From Duganella levis (GTDB lineage Bacteria > Pseudomonadota > Gammaproteobacteria > Burkholderiales > Burkholderiaceae_D): 64,000 nt of DNA. A model generated the notes under the pieces. The model was not told the DNA's origin and did not search any database. It saw only the letters and a program-made list of their open reading frames with translations. Location of the stretch: NCBI RefSeq assembly GCF_009857605.1, contig NZ_WWCT01000015.1, positions 105,598 through 169,597 of the forward strand, in the 5' to 3' direction. Shown here in pieces: positions 38,327 through 48,312 of the stretch. The position numbers and the translations under genes are program-made. The first letter of the stretch is position 1; the number at the start of each line of letters is the position of its first letter.

Positions 38327-39534
38327 CGCAGGTTGTGCAATAGAAAATCGCGGGTGGCGGGTTGGCGAAAGAAGTCGGTGTGCCAGACGGTGGTTTGTTT
38401 TTGTTCGGCGCTGCCGAAGCTCAGCATGTGGTCGGTGTCGGGCGCGGCGTTTGGGAGCAGCACGCTGTCGTAGGGGACGACCATGTCGTTGGCGCTGTCG
38501 ATCAGCACGCTGCTGAGCAGGGAGCCGGCATGTTCCAGCACGGAATCGCCGTAGTCGAAGTTGGCGCGGGCGTAGTAGTTGCTGGCGCTGGTCAGCAGTG
38601 TGCCGCTGCGGTTCAGCAGCTCGATCAGCGCCGAGTCGCTGGCCAAGGCTTGTACACTCGGCTGCGCAAAGCCCAGCGACACCACCATTCGCGCCAGCCC
38701 GATCACCAGATCCAGCGCCATGCTGCCGCTGAACGACGCCAGCAACGCTGCCACGTTGAGAAAGTGCTTGATCTCTTCCGGTGAAGCCAGCGGCGATCCC
38801 TGGTTGGCCGCCGCCACAAACATCACCTTGCCAACCTTGGCGATGCGTCCGGCGCGTGCCCGAACGATGTCGGCCATGCCGTCGGTCAGCAGCGAACGCA
38901 CTACCAGCCCGCCGCGACTGTGGCATAAGATGTCCACCTCCCAGCCCGCATTCGCCGGCAGCCGGTGCAGCAGGTTCATGGCGTTCTGCTGCGGCGTGCG
39001 GCCGATGGTCCAGTGGTCGTAGCCGAACACGCGGCCTTCGTAACGTTCCAGCAGCGGTTGCAGATCGAGGTCGCCAAACGCGCCTTGGGTCGAACTGAAT
39101 ACGCCGTGCACCAGCAGCAATACCTTGCGCCCGCGCGCCGCGCCGAGTTCGGCCGGGGTCGCGGTCTGGCCGTAGCCGTGGCGCAGCGCCAGCAGACGTT
39201 CCGGCTGATGGTGCGCTTCGATCTTGTCGATCATCGCCTGCGTCATCTGCACCCCGGCGTTAACCGTGGCTTGCACGATCCAGTCCCAGCCCGATTGCGC
39301 CGACAGCGTGAGCCCCGACGCCGGGCCGGCTTCACCCGGAAATACGAATTGCACGCAGCCGCTATCCTGGTGCCGCACGATGTGCAGCTCGCTGTCCGAT
39401 ATCAAGGCCGCCGGCAGCGGCGGCGTGCCCAGCATCGGCTGCAAGTCCGGCATGGCTGCCAGCAGGGCGTGATCGTCCATCGCGTCCTGTAAAGCGCGCT
39501 GCAATTCGGCTTGCTTGTTGGGAGTGAGTGGCAT
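38323..39534 (-). CDS. Alpha/beta hydrolase (lipase-like)
   Basis: 403 residues from the ATG at 39534 (MPLTPNKQAELQRALQDAMD). No signal peptide. A ~130-residue N-terminal domain precedes the hydrolase fold: VLLLVHGVFSSTQGAFGD holds the oxyanion HG, and VDILCHSRGGLVVRSL holds the nucleophile serine in a C-H-S-R-G elbow instead of G-x-S-x-G. VMFVAAANQGSPLASPEEIK follows. A catalytic acid and histidine are plausible at NDMVVPYDS and VWHTDFF near the end. Looks like the CHAT-associated/PGAP1-like hydrolase group; substrate unknown. Confidence 0.75.
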   Translation of the reverse strand: MPLTPNKQAELQRALQDAMDDHALLAAMPDLQPMLGTPPLPAALISDSELHIVRHQDSGCVQFVFPGEAGPASGLTLSAQSGWDWIVQATVNAGVQMTQAMIDKIEAHHQPERLLALRHGYGQTATPAELGAARGRKVLLLVHGVFSSTQGAFGDLDLQPLLERYEGRVFGYDHWTIGRTPQQNAMNLLHRLPANAGWEVDILCHSRGGLVVRSLLTDGMADIVRARAGRIAKVGKVMFVAAANQGSPLASPEEIKHFLNVAALLASFSGSMALDLVIGLARMVVSLGFAQPSVQALASDSALIELLNRSGTLLTSASNYYARANFDYGDSVLEHAGSLLSSVLIDSANDMVVPYDSVLLPNAAPDTDHMLSFGSAEQKQTTVWHTDFFRQPATRDFLLHNLR

Positions 39535-39661
39535 GCGCCAAGTGTACCGCTGTCTTCGAGCAGCGCCTTGCACTGTTGCAAAGAAGGTTTGCAGGCGTGA
39601 GGCTTTCTCGCGCCATTACCCGCGCATAAGATACACTCATCGTTATCCACCGCAAGAGTTC

Positions 39662-40501
39662 ATGATGAGACGCAAGCAGTTGCTCCTGGTCGCCAGCTTC
39701 TGGTTTAGCCTGCCCGTTGCGCAAGCGGAGTCCGCGTGTCCGACCGTCACGCGCGTCGGGCTGAGCGATCTCGGCTACACCTCTTACCGCGAGCAGGGCC
39801 GGATTGGCGGCATCGCCGTCGATATCGCCAATGAGGTGGCGCGCCGCACCGGCTGCAAGTTCGAATTCCATTGGTATCCGCGCCAGCGTCTGTTCATTGA
39901 GCTGGCAGCGGGACACGTCGACATGACGATGGGCTCGTTGCGCCTGCCGGAGCGCGACGCCTACGCCAGCTATCTGCCTTACGCCTGGCTGCAATACGAT
40001 CTGGTGCTGACGGAGCCGGACGGCAGCCCGTTTGTCAGCCTGAGTGACTTTGTCGCGCGCGGCACGGGACGGCTCAATGTCACGCGTGGCGTGGCCTACG
40101 ACAGCGCGATCGAAACCCAGCTGGCGCTGCTGGCCGCCGCCGGGCGACTGGAAGTGGTGAACGATTTCGAGACCGTGTTCGGCAAGCTGGAAATGGGCCG
40201 CGCGGAAGGCACATTGGCCTCGCCGCCCATCTATAACAAATACCTGAAGCAGATCCACCTGTCAACGCCAGCCGTGATTGTGCCGCTGCCGGAATCGGCG
40301 CCGCAGTTCACCGGTATCTATTTGTCGAAGCAGACCATTTCGCCAGCGGCACGCCGGCATTATGCGGCGGCGCTGAAGACCATGACAGAAGAGCAGCGCG
40401 TGCGCGACATCTACGCCAAATATTTTGATGAAGCCACCGTCAAGCGGCTGTTCCGGCCAGGACCGGCGACGCTGGTGGCGGCGTTGTCGGCGGCGGAGTG
40501 A
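39662..40501 (+). CDS. Periplasmic substrate-binding protein, amino-acid type
   Basis: 279 residues from the ATG at 39662; the frame is open upstream but the signal peptide begins here (MMRRKQLLLVASFWFSLPVA, cleavage after AQA). SBP_bac_3-like fold: VGLSDLGYTSYREQGRIGGI, AVDIANEVARRTGCKFEFHW, DMTMGSLRLPERDAYASYLP. No permease or ATPase gene is next to it, so it may act alone as a sensor-like or orphan binding protein. Ligand unknown. Confidence 0.8.
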   Translation: MMRRKQLLLVASFWFSLPVAQAESACPTVTRVGLSDLGYTSYREQGRIGGIAVDIANEVARRTGCKFEFHWYPRQRLFIELAAGHVDMTMGSLRLPERDAYASYLPYAWLQYDLVLTEPDGSPFVSLSDFVARGTGRLNVTRGVAYDSAIETQLALLAAAGRLEVVNDFETVFGKLEMGRAEGTLASPPIYNKYLKQIHLSTPAVIVPLPESAPQFTGIYLSKQTISPAARRHYAAALKTMTEEQRVRDIYAKYFDEATVKRLFRPGPATLVAALSAAE

Positions 40502-40543
40502 GGAACGCTGCACGGCCCGCAAGCCGTGCAGCATGCGCCGCGA

Positions 40544-42787
40544 TTAGCGGCCGTTGACGTCTACCGTCTTGGCGGCCAGCTTGACCTTGACGCTGGCAGC
40601 TGGCTTGGCGCCGGCCGATTCGGCCAGCGTCACCAGGTACTCGCCGGCGGCGATCTTCCAGGTCTTGCTGGCGCTGTCGTACACGCCCAGCAGACGCGGA
40701 TCGATCTTCACCGTGGCCTTGCCGCTGGCGCCGGACTTCACGGCCAGCTTGTCCCAGCCGCCGAGGCGCTTAGGCGCTTCCCAGCCGCCGCTGACCGGCG
40801 ACACGTACACCTGGCCCACCGACTTGCCATCGCGCTTGCCGGTGTTCTTGATGCTGAAGCTGACCTCGATACCGTTGCCGGCTGGCTTGGCGCTCAAACC
40901 CTCAAGCGCAAAGCTGCTGTACGACAGGCCGTAACCGAACGGGAACAGCGGCTTGTGGCCCTTCAGGTCAAACCACTTGTAGCCGACTGCCGCGCCTTCG
41001 ATGTTGTAGTCGGTGGTGACCTTCTCGATGATGTTCTCATCCTTGGTCTTGGCATCGCCATCCAGCTTAGGACGCGGCAGCTGCGCCAGCGAAGCCGGGA
41101 AGGTGGCAGGCAGACGGCCGGACGGATTGACTTCGCCACTCAGCACGCGCGCAATCGCGGCGCCGCCGTTGGTGCCCGGATACCAGGCTTCCAGCACCGC
41201 GCCAACGTCGTTCAGCCATGGCATCACCACCGGGCCGCCGGTTTGCAGCACCACCACGGTTTTCGGATTGGCCTTGGCCACGGCGGTGATCAGGTCATCC
41301 TGCTTGTTCGGCAGATTGAGGTCGTCGCTGTCAAAGCTCTCGGCCATCCACTGGTTGCCGAACACGATGACGACATCTGCGCCGGCTGCCAGCTTGGCGG
41401 CGGCAGCGACGTCCTTGCCGTCGTTGTAGGTTAGCTTGGCCTTGGTCAGCGCAGCCAGTTCGCCCATCGGCGACGAGCGGTGATAGACGATCGGGCCTGG
41501 GAAGTAGGCCGGGCCTTCATTCGGCACCGCCGAACCGCCTTTCGGATACACTTGCGCCGAACCGCCGCCCGACAGCACGCCGACGTCCGCATGGCCGCCG
41601 ATGATGAGGATATTGCGCGCGCTGGCCGCCAGCGGCAGCAGGTCGTTCTGGTTCTTCAGCAGCACGATGGCTTCTTCGGCGTCGGCTTGCGTCACCTTGC
41701 CGTGCGCGGCGAAGTCGATGCCGGCATCCGCCGACGTCGGCGTCGACACCGGATGCTCGACCACGCCGTGCGCGAACATGGTGCGGGTGATGCGCTTGAC
41801 CATGTCGTTCAGGCGCGCTTCCGGCACGTGGCGGTTGACCACTGCTTCCTTCAGCGCTTCATTGAAGTAGCCCGATTTATCGAACGGGAAGCCGGACTGC
41901 TGGTCCAGGCCACGGTTGGCGGCCGGGATGGTGGAGTGGGTCGCGCCCCAGTCGGACATCACGTAGCCAGTGTATTTCCAGTCCTTCTTCAGCACTTCGT
42001 TGAGCAGGTAGTCGTTCTCGCAGGCGTAGTCGCCGTTGACGCGGTTGTACGCGCACATCACCGAACCCGGATCGCCGCGCTCGATGGCGAATTGCAGCGC
42101 CAGCAGGTCCGACATGCGGCCGGCCTTGTCGGCGATCTTGACGTTGATGTGATTGCGGTTGGTTTCCTGGTCGTTGAAGGCGTAGTGCTTGACGGTCGAA
42201 ATGATGTGGTTCGACTGGATGCCGCGAATCTGTTCGCCGACCATCACGCCTGCGAGCAGCGGATCTTCACCGCCGTATTCGAAGTTGCGGCCATTGCGCG
42301 GTTCGCGCATCAGATTGACGCCGCCGGCCAGCAGCACATTGAAGCCGGTGCTGCGTGCCTCGCTGCCGATCATCGCGCCGCCGGCGAAGGCCAGTTGCGG
42401 ATTCCACGTGGCGGTGGTGGCCAGGCCGGAAGGCAGGGAAGTGCGCTCATACGGTTTCTTGGAGACTGCTTGCGTGGCGACGCCAACGCCGGCATCCGAC
42501 TGCCACTGCGGCGGCAGGCCAAGGCGCGCGATGCCCGGCACATAGCCGGCGGAATCGGGACGGCCTTCTTTCGGCTGCTCGTATTTCTTCGGCGAGAATT
42601 CGGTGGAGAAGTAGGCGAACACGGTCTGGATTTTTTCATCCAGCGTCATCGCCTTCACCAGCTGGTCGGCGCGCACGTCGGGCGACTGCTTGGCGTCGAG
42701 CCAGGGTTGCGGTGCGTCTGCGGCGTGGGCGCCGGTCAACATGAGTGGATAAGCCAGTGCCAGAGACAGCCAGAGACGCTTCTTCAT
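40544..42787 (-). CDS. Periplasmic beta-glucosidase, glycoside hydrolase family 3
   Basis: 747 residues with signal peptide (MKKRLWLSLALAYPLMLTGA, cleavage after AHA). GH3 N-terminal barrel with KHYAFNDQETNRNHINVKI and nucleophile aspartate in GYVMSDWGATHSTI; C-terminal sandwich domain with LIIGGHADVGVLSGGGSAQV and general-acid region; final fibronectin III-like domain (LFPFGYGLSYSSFALEGLSA). Probably releases glucose or trims beta-glucosides for the downstream locus. Transcribed leftward after the GH94 gene with a 32-base gap. Confidence 0.93.
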   Translation of the reverse strand: MKKRLWLSLALAYPLMLTGAHAADAPQPWLDAKQSPDVRADQLVKAMTLDEKIQTVFAYFSTEFSPKKYEQPKEGRPDSAGYVPGIARLGLPPQWQSDAGVGVATQAVSKKPYERTSLPSGLATTATWNPQLAFAGGAMIGSEARSTGFNVLLAGGVNLMREPRNGRNFEYGGEDPLLAGVMVGEQIRGIQSNHIISTVKHYAFNDQETNRNHINVKIADKAGRMSDLLALQFAIERGDPGSVMCAYNRVNGDYACENDYLLNEVLKKDWKYTGYVMSDWGATHSTIPAANRGLDQQSGFPFDKSGYFNEALKEAVVNRHVPEARLNDMVKRITRTMFAHGVVEHPVSTPTSADAGIDFAAHGKVTQADAEEAIVLLKNQNDLLPLAASARNILIIGGHADVGVLSGGGSAQVYPKGGSAVPNEGPAYFPGPIVYHRSSPMGELAALTKAKLTYNDGKDVAAAAKLAAGADVVIVFGNQWMAESFDSDDLNLPNKQDDLITAVAKANPKTVVVLQTGGPVVMPWLNDVGAVLEAWYPGTNGGAAIARVLSGEVNPSGRLPATFPASLAQLPRPKLDGDAKTKDENIIEKVTTDYNIEGAAVGYKWFDLKGHKPLFPFGYGLSYSSFALEGLSAKPAGNGIEVSFSIKNTGKRDGKSVGQVYVSPVSGGWEAPKRLGGWDKLAVKSGASGKATVKIDPRLLGVYDSASKTWKIAAGEYLVTLAESAGAKPAASVKVKLAAKTVDVNGR

Positions 42788-42819
42788 ACGATACAGTGTC
42801 CTTATAATTTTAAGTTAAT

Positions 42820-45192
42820 TTAGCGTGGGATGAGAACCTCCAACGCGTATGCTCCGCCCGCAACGATACCTTTGATAACGTTTTCAGTCAAACGCTTACC
42901 GTCTTGCCACACCTGTATTTCGTCGACGTCGGCGCGTTGTATAGACACGTTGAAGGTCGCGTGGCGGAACTGGCGCACCACCTTGATGCCGTCCCAATGC
43001 GACGGCAGTTGCGGCTTGATGGTCAGGCCGTCGCTGCTGCCCTTCAAGCCGCACAGGCCTTCGACGAAGCACAGGTAGACCCACGACACGGTGCCGGTAT
43101 TGAACAACTGGCTGGAACGGCCGGCGGTACGCGGATACTCGTGGTATGCGCCGCGATAATAGTTCGGGATGAACACCGGCAGTTGGCCGCGTTGCAGGTA
43201 ATCGGCTTCGCTCGGGCCGGGCAGCATGCGGCGCAGCAGCTCGTAGGCACGGTCGCTTTCGTTGATCGTGTACAGGCTGTAGATGTAGAAGATCGCCGCG
43301 TGGTTGTACACCGCGCCGTTCTCCGCCGATCCCGGGTGCTTTTGGGTGACGCGGCCGACATCGTCGCGCATGGCGCTGAACGGCGGCGCAAACATCTGCA
43401 CGCCGTACGGCGTCACCAGCTGTTGCTCCACTTGCGACACCATCGACGCGCGCTGGCCGGCATTGGCGGCGCCACCGAGAATGGCCCAAGCCTGCGGGTT
43501 AAGCCAGATGCGGCCTTCCTGGTCCTTGCGAATGCCGAAGGTGACGTTGTTGTCGGTGATGCCGCGCGCGAACCAGTCGCCGTCCCACAGATGTTCGTTG
43601 GCGGCGCGGTTGACGCTTCGCGCGCCGGCGCGGAAATGCTTGGCGCTTTCGGCCAGCGAGGAACTGGCGCCGCTGGTCTCGCAAATCTCGGCCCACAGAT
43701 TGAGCGCGTAGGCGGTGGCCACGGTCAGCCAGCCGGACACGCCGCGGCCCTTGTAGCCGACCATGTTCATCGGATCGCACCAGTCGCCCTGGGCGATGTA
43801 GCTGAGGCCACGCTTGTCGCGCGCCTGTAGCAGCCAGTCCATGGCGCTGCTCACACGTTCGGAGACGGTGAGGGCGATGCCGGTTTCCGTGCCCACCACG
43901 TCTTCGTTGAGGATGTCGTAGTCGGCGGTTTCGTCGAGGTAGACCTTGAGCGCCACCGGCAGCCACACGCAATGGTCGGTGTGCGGCACCTGGTTGATGT
44001 ATTTGAGCTCCGCGCCTTCGGTCAGCAAAATCCCGTCCGGCATGGCGCCAGTGGCTTCCTGCTGCGACAGCGCGTGCAGGAAGGCTTTGCGCATCACACT
44101 GGGCTTGATGAAGCTCATGCCCATATTGTCCTGCAGGTAGTTGCGGGTTTGCGGATCGGTGCTGAGGCGATTGACGTCGCCGTGGTAGAACACCTGGCGC
44201 GGCAGCCAGTGATTGACGAAGTTGTCGAGGTCCGCGTCCGGCGTTTCGATGCGCAGGCATCCATGGCCGCTGGCGACGTAGGCGGCGTAGTCGTCGGCGG
44301 TGGACTGGAATGCCTTGGCGCTCAGGTACTTGGCGCGCACCGCCTGGATTTCGGCGTCGTCAAACGCGGGGCCGAACAGGAAGCGGTAGTCGCGCGCTTC
44401 GCCATCGGCCAGCGTGACGCGGTACTGCACGGTGGCGGTCGGCGTTTCGTAGCGCGCGTCGCTATTGCCCATCTGCTCTGCGGTGATGGCGGATGGCGCA
44501 TGCAAACCGCCTTCGCCTTCAAACGCCGACTGGCGCACCTCCCATGCATCCGGCGCTTGCTCGCACAGGAAGTAGGTCTTGTCCTTGAAGTCCTTCTGTT
44601 TGAAGTAGTCCGCCACCTTTTGATATGGCGTGACGCTGCTGGCCACGACGCCGCCCAGGTCCGGGCGATACTCGCCCGACTGGTTCATCCACGACATATA
44701 GCCGACCGGGAAATAGGGGTAGAGACTTAGCTTGCGCGCGCGGCCCGACAGATTGGTCACGCGCAGCGACCATAACTCCACCACGTCCGCCACCGGCAAA
44801 CCAAGAGTTAGTTCCACCCGTATGCCCAGGTGCTCGACGGTCCATGCCAGATTGGCCTTGCCAACCGAGAAGGCGTAGCTGTCCACCTTCGCGCGCACCG
44901 GCTCATATGGCGCCGAGAACACCTCACCGGTTTCCTCATCCTTGATGTAGAAGAAGCGGCCCGGATGATGGGCGTAGTAGTTCTGCTCCGGCTGCATGAA
45001 GGTCTTGGCCTCCAGATTGGGCGCGTGCGCGTACTTGGCAGGCTCCGGCTGCATGAACTGCGCGGTGGCGTAGCCGCGGCAGGTGACCTGTATCATCATC
45101 TTCTGATTCCACAGGAAGCCCGCCGCCTGTGGCATCGCGGTGGGGCTGTTCAATTCGTAGCGGTCGCCGTTGTGGGTTGGGCGTAGCATCAT
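42820..45192 (-). CDS. GH94 phosphorylase, probably cellobionic acid phosphorylase
   Basis: 790 residues; ATG at 45192 lies behind GGAGAG (GTG one codon earlier also possible). N-terminal beta-sandwich ([20 protein letters not shown]), helical linker, (alpha/alpha)6 barrel with the general-acid aspartate region [20 protein letters not shown] near residue 468 and phosphate-binding region later ([20 protein letters not shown]). Cytoplasmic. GH94 covers cellobiose, cellobionic acid and chitobiose phosphorylases; the GDWCDPMN form and the neighbouring gluconokinase favour cellobionic acid giving glucose 1-phosphate and gluconate. Substrate is inference. Confidence 0.85.
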   Translation of the reverse strand: MMLRPTHNGDRYELNSPTAMPQAAGFLWNQKMMIQVTCRGYATAQFMQPEPAKYAHAPNLEAKTFMQPEQNYYAHHPGRFFYIKDEETGEVFSAPYEPVRAKVDSYAFSVGKANLAWTVEHLGIRVELTLGLPVADVVELWSLRVTNLSGRARKLSLYPYFPVGYMSWMNQSGEYRPDLGGVVASSVTPYQKVADYFKQKDFKDKTYFLCEQAPDAWEVRQSAFEGEGGLHAPSAITAEQMGNSDARYETPTATVQYRVTLADGEARDYRFLFGPAFDDAEIQAVRAKYLSAKAFQSTADDYAAYVASGHGCLRIETPDADLDNFVNHWLPRQVFYHGDVNRLSTDPQTRNYLQDNMGMSFIKPSVMRKAFLHALSQQEATGAMPDGILLTEGAELKYINQVPHTDHCVWLPVALKVYLDETADYDILNEDVVGTETGIALTVSERVSSAMDWLLQARDKRGLSYIAQGDWCDPMNMVGYKGRGVSGWLTVATAYALNLWAEICETSGASSSLAESAKHFRAGARSVNRAANEHLWDGDWFARGITDNNVTFGIRKDQEGRIWLNPQAWAILGGAANAGQRASMVSQVEQQLVTPYGVQMFAPPFSAMRDDVGRVTQKHPGSAENGAVYNHAAIFYIYSLYTINESDRAYELLRRMLPGPSEADYLQRGQLPVFIPNYYRGAYHEYPRTAGRSSQLFNTGTVSWVYLCFVEGLCGLKGSSDGLTIKPQLPSHWDGIKVVRQFRHATFNVSIQRADVDEIQVWQDGKRLTENVIKGIVAGGAYALEVLIPR
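42873..42886. promoter_or_regulatory. LacI-type operator-like site upstream of the GH3 gene
   Basis: TGATAACGTTTTCA fits TGNTANCGNTANCA at all but one defined position. It lies in the 3' end of the GH94 gene, 86 bases upstream of the GH3 start, so it may be coding coincidence. Confidence 0.3.
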
Positions 45193-45201
45193 CACTCTCC
45201 G

Positions 45202-46557
45202 TCAGATCTTGCGCGCTTCCAGATCCGCCTGGATCTGCAGCAGCTTGTTGTTATCGAGGTTATAGAAGAACATCACGGCCACCGCAAGCAGCGCGAAGGC
45301 GGCCGGAATAAAGGACATCAGCCAGACGATGCCCGCCTGCGAACCGGCGCTTTGCACGGCGTTGGCGACGTAGCCCAGCTGGGTGAAGATCGAGCCGATC
45401 ACCGCGACCGCAATCGCGGTGCCCAGCTTCTGCGAGAAGGTGGCGGCGGCGAAGGTCATGGCGGTGGCGCGGCGGCCGGTGCGCCATTCGTTGTAGTCGG
45501 CGGTGTCGGCGTACATGGAGAAGGCCAGCGGTGACTTGGGGCCGAGCGCCAGGCCCATGCCGATCTGCAGCGCGAACATTAGCCATACCTGGTCCTTCGG
45601 CACGAAGAAGAAGGCCGACGACAGCACGGCGGTAATCGTCATCAGTATCATCATCAGCTTCTTCTTGTCGACGAAGCGCGTCATCAACGGCGTGAGCGAG
45701 GCGCCGGCGGCGGCCGACAGCATATAGGCCGGCACAAAGGTCGTCATCAACTCGGGCCGCTGCACCACGTACTTGAAGTAGTAGGCCGCGCTGCTGGTAC
45801 GCAGCGTGATGGTGATCATGATAATCAGCGCCAGGAAAAACAGCGCCACCCAGGGACGGTTCTGCGACAAGTCGCGGACGTCCTGCCAGACGTTGCTCTG
45901 CTGCGTGGAGACCGGCACGATGCGCTCGCGCGTGTTCAGGAAAGTCAGCACGAACAGCAGCGAGGCAAACACGCTCCACGTCAGCATGGTGAGCTGCCAG
46001 CCCAGCTTATCGTTGCCGCCGCCCAGCCAGTGCACCAGCGCCGGCGTGGCCGCCGTCACCACGGTGCCGCCGGCGAAGGCGAAGATGAAGCGCAAGCCGT
46101 TGACGGTGGAGCGCTCCTGCGGATCGGCCGACAGCACGCCGGACAGGGCGTTGTACGGGATGTTGATGCAGGTGTAGCAGACCATCATGGCCAGGTAGCT
46201 GCCGTAGGCCCAGATGATCTTGCCGTCCGCTGACAGGTCGGGCGTGGTGTAGGTGAGCACGGCGGCGCAGGCCAGCGGCAGCGGCACCCAGATCAGATAG
46301 GGGCGGAACTTGCCCCAGCGCGTGCTGGTGCGGTCGGCGGCGGCGCCGATCATCGGATCGGTGAAGGCGTTGATGATTTTGATCGTGAACATCATCGACG
46401 CGGCGGCGGCGGCAGAAATGCCGAACACGTCGGTGTAGTAAATCAGCAGGAAGGTGGCGATATTGGTCCAATAGAAATTGAAGCCCATGTCGGCCACGCC
46501 GTAGCTGATTTTTTCCCGCCAGGTCAGTTGTTTGTTCACTGTCATCGTCAAGCGCAT
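45202..46557 (-). CDS. GPH-family sugar:cation symporter (MFS)
   Basis: 451 residues, 12 predicted membrane segments. Starts MRLTMTVNKQLTWREKISYG (an ATG four codons in is the alternative). GPH signatures: YGVADMGFNFYWTNIATFLL, KIINAFTDPMIGAAADRTST, RWGKFRPYLIWVPLPLACAA, NIPYNALSGVLSADPQERST. The family takes up glycosides and uronides with H+ or Na+. Placed between gluconokinase and the GH94 enzyme, it is the likely importer of the disaccharide acid. The stop lies 9 bases before the GH94 start. Confidence 0.92.
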   Translation of the reverse strand: MRLTMTVNKQLTWREKISYGVADMGFNFYWTNIATFLLIYYTDVFGISAAAAASMMFTIKIINAFTDPMIGAAADRTSTRWGKFRPYLIWVPLPLACAAVLTYTTPDLSADGKIIWAYGSYLAMMVCYTCINIPYNALSGVLSADPQERSTVNGLRFIFAFAGGTVVTAATPALVHWLGGGNDKLGWQLTMLTWSVFASLLFVLTFLNTRERIVPVSTQQSNVWQDVRDLSQNRPWVALFFLALIIMITITLRTSSAAYYFKYVVQRPELMTTFVPAYMLSAAAGASLTPLMTRFVDKKKLMMILMTITAVLSSAFFFVPKDQVWLMFALQIGMGLALGPKSPLAFSMYADTADYNEWRTGRRATAMTFAAATFSQKLGTAIAVAVIGSIFTQLGYVANAVQSAGSQAGIVWLMSFIPAAFALLAVAVMFFYNLDNNKLLQIQADLEARKI

Positions 46558-46591
46558 GTAAAAGCAGGCAGCAAGGTTATCACTGCCTGAA

Positions 46592-46611
46592 CGGAACGGG
46601 TTGCCGTTCCG
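46592..46611 (-). promoter_or_regulatory. Stem-loop between gluconokinase and symporter genes
   Basis: CGGAACGG (46592-46599), loop GTTG, CCGTTCCG (46604-46611): perfect eight-base stem with a tetraloop and no T-run. May stabilise or process the polycistronic mRNA. Confidence 0.55.
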
Positions 46612-46626
46612 GAGAGAGCCTGTTTT

Positions 46627-46640
46627 TGATAGCGGTAACT
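46627..46640. promoter_or_regulatory. LacI-type operator-like site before the symporter gene
   Basis: TGATAGCGGTAACT matches TGNTANCGNTANCA except the last base, and sits inside the larger inverted repeat TGATAG...CTATCA (46627-46644). Upstream of the symporter-GH94-GH3 genes, next to the gntK stop. Confidence 0.5.
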
Positions 46641-46641
46641 A

Positions 46642-47145
46642 TCATGTGTGCAAAATCTGTTGGACCAGCTCGGCCGGCGGCTTGCCGATGTCGAGCACGA
46701 TGCCGGCTTCGTCATCTTGCAGTGGTTCCAGCGCGGCCAGTTGGCTGTCCAGCAGCGTGGTCGGCATGTAGTGATCCTTGCGCGCGGCCATGCGGCTGGC
46801 GATCAGTTCACGCGGTCCGGCCAGATGGGCGAAGCGCAATTCCGGATCGGCGCTTCGCAGCAGGTCGCGGTAGCGGCGTTTCAGCGAAGAGCAGGACAGC
46901 ACCAGACCACTGTTTTTGAGGCGGGCGTCGCGGATTTGCTGGTGCAGCGCCTGCAGCCAGTCGGCGCGGTCGCTGTCGGTCAGCGGCACGCCGGCCGTCA
47001 TCTTGGCGACGTTGGCGTAGGAATGGTAGGTGTCACCTTCCAGAAAGGGCACATCCAGCGCACCGGCCAGCTGCAATCCGACCGAGCTCTTGCCGCAGCC
47101 GCTGACGCCCATTACCACCCAGCGAGTTTGTGTTTGATTAGTCAT
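46642..47145 (-). CDS. gntK: Gluconokinase
   Basis: 167 residues, GntK/shikimate kinase-like P-loop kinase making 6-phosphogluconate from gluconate and ATP. P-loop VMGVSGCGKSSVGLQLA, then FLEGDTYHSYANVAKMTAGV with the substrate-binding aspartate/histidine, LTDSDRADWLQALHQQI, CSSLKRRYRDLLR, and ASRMAARKDHYMPTTLLDSQ, all diagnostic. Next to a GH94 phosphorylase, its natural substrate would be the gluconate released from cellobionic acid. Confidence 0.95.
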   Translation of the reverse strand: MTNQTQTRWVVMGVSGCGKSSVGLQLAGALDVPFLEGDTYHSYANVAKMTAGVPLTDSDRADWLQALHQQIRDARLKNSGLVLSCSSLKRRYRDLLRSADPELRFAHLAGPRELIASRMAARKDHYMPTTLLDSQLAALEPLQDDEAGIVLDIGKPPAELVQQILHT

Positions 47146-47160
47146 TGATTTGCAAATACA

Positions 47161-47174
47161 TGATAGCGCTAACA
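47161..47174. promoter_or_regulatory. LacI/GntR-type operator upstream of gntK
   Basis: TGATAGCGCTAACA matches the LacI-family pattern TGNTANCGNTANCA at every defined position; centre TAGCGCTA is palindromic. It lies 15 bases upstream of the gntK start, well placed for repression by the regulator next door. Confidence 0.7.
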
Positions 47175-47251
47175 GTTTCCAGCGAGTTTAGACAAATTGG
47201 AAAAATTGTAAAGGAATATCGATGCTGCGCCGCAGCAGCGGCGCCGGGAGG

Positions 47252-48280
47252 CTAGGCGCTCTCGCGCGCCATCAGCGTAAAGCCGAGGTCGACCTGCTTG
47301 TTGACAGGATTGTCACCCTTGATGACCGAGCGTAGCAGGGTGGCCGCCTCGAAGCCGATGCGGTAGCGCGGCGTGCCAATGGTGGTCAGCGACGGATTCA
47401 TCCACGCCGAGGCGGGCAGGTCGTTGAAACCGCAGATCGCCAGTTGCGACGGCACCGCGATACCGCGCCGCTGGCACTGGTAAATAGCGCCGTGCGCCAG
47501 GTCGTCGTTGCAGCAGAAGATGGCGTCGCAATCCGGCGCCTGCGCCAGCATTCGGCCCACCAGCTCGGCGCCGAGGGCGATGGTGGACGGCTCGGCGACC
47601 ATCACCTCCAGCTTGACGTCGGCCAGGCCGGCTTCCTGCATCGCCTTGCGGTAGCCCTCGGCGCGGCGCAGCGTACGTTCGTCCAGCTGCGCGCCGATGA
47701 AGCCGATCCGCTTGTGGCCTTTGTCTAATAGATAGCGCGTCATCGCGTGGCCGGCCTGGAATTGCGAGAAGCCGACCGTCAACTGCTCCGGATCGCTGGA
47801 CATGTCCATCATCGACACCACCGGCATGCGCAGCGTGGACAGCATCTGCTGCACACGCGGGCTGTGGCTCAGGCCGGACAGCAGCATGCCGTCGGGATTC
47901 GATTGCAGGTAGGTGTTGATCAGCTTTTCCTCTTCCTTGTCGGAATAGCGGGTGTTGCCGATCAGGATCTGGTAATCATCGGCGTCCAGCGCGTCCTGGA
48001 TGCCGGCCAGCACTTCGGTGAACACGGCGTTGGACAGTGACGGCACCAGCACCGCGATCACCTTCGATTGCGACGAAGCCAGCGCGCGGGCGGCACGATT
48101 TGGTACATAGCCCAGCTCGACAACGGCCTTGTCCACCCGGTCGCGCAGCGCCTGCGACACCATCTCCGGCTGGGTAATGGCGCGCGAGGCGGTCATGGTC
48201 GCCACCCCGGCCTTGTTGGCCACCATCGCCAGCGTGATGCGGCCACTGGCGCGGCTCTTGCCCGCTTGAGTCTTCGTCAT
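47252..48280 (-). CDS. LacI family transcriptional regulator (GntR-like)
   Basis: 342 residues. N-terminal helix-turn-helix and hinge (ITLAMVANKAGVATMTASRA, PNRAARALASSQSKVIAVLV), then a periplasmic-binding-like effector domain (FTEVLAGIQDALDADDYQIL, GHAMTRYLLDKGHKRIGFIG, AIFCCNDDLAHGAIYQCQRR). The closest flavour is the gluconate repressor GntR of E. coli. Located at the head of the locus; perfect operator-like sites lie upstream of both it and gntK, so autoregulation and control of the sugar genes are likely. Confidence 0.92.
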   Translation of the reverse strand: MTKTQAGKSRASGRITLAMVANKAGVATMTASRAITQPEMVSQALRDRVDKAVVELGYVPNRAARALASSQSKVIAVLVPSLSNAVFTEVLAGIQDALDADDYQILIGNTRYSDKEEEKLINTYLQSNPDGMLLSGLSHSPRVQQMLSTLRMPVVSMMDMSSDPEQLTVGFSQFQAGHAMTRYLLDKGHKRIGFIGAQLDERTLRRAEGYRKAMQEAGLADVKLEVMVAEPSTIALGAELVGRMLAQAPDCDAIFCCNDDLAHGAIYQCQRRGIAVPSQLAICGFNDLPASAWMNPSLTTIGTPRYRIGFEAATLLRSVIKGDNPVNKQVDLGFTLMARESA

Positions 48281-48312
48281 TGATGAAACTTGATTAATGT
48301 TGATATTGATGC

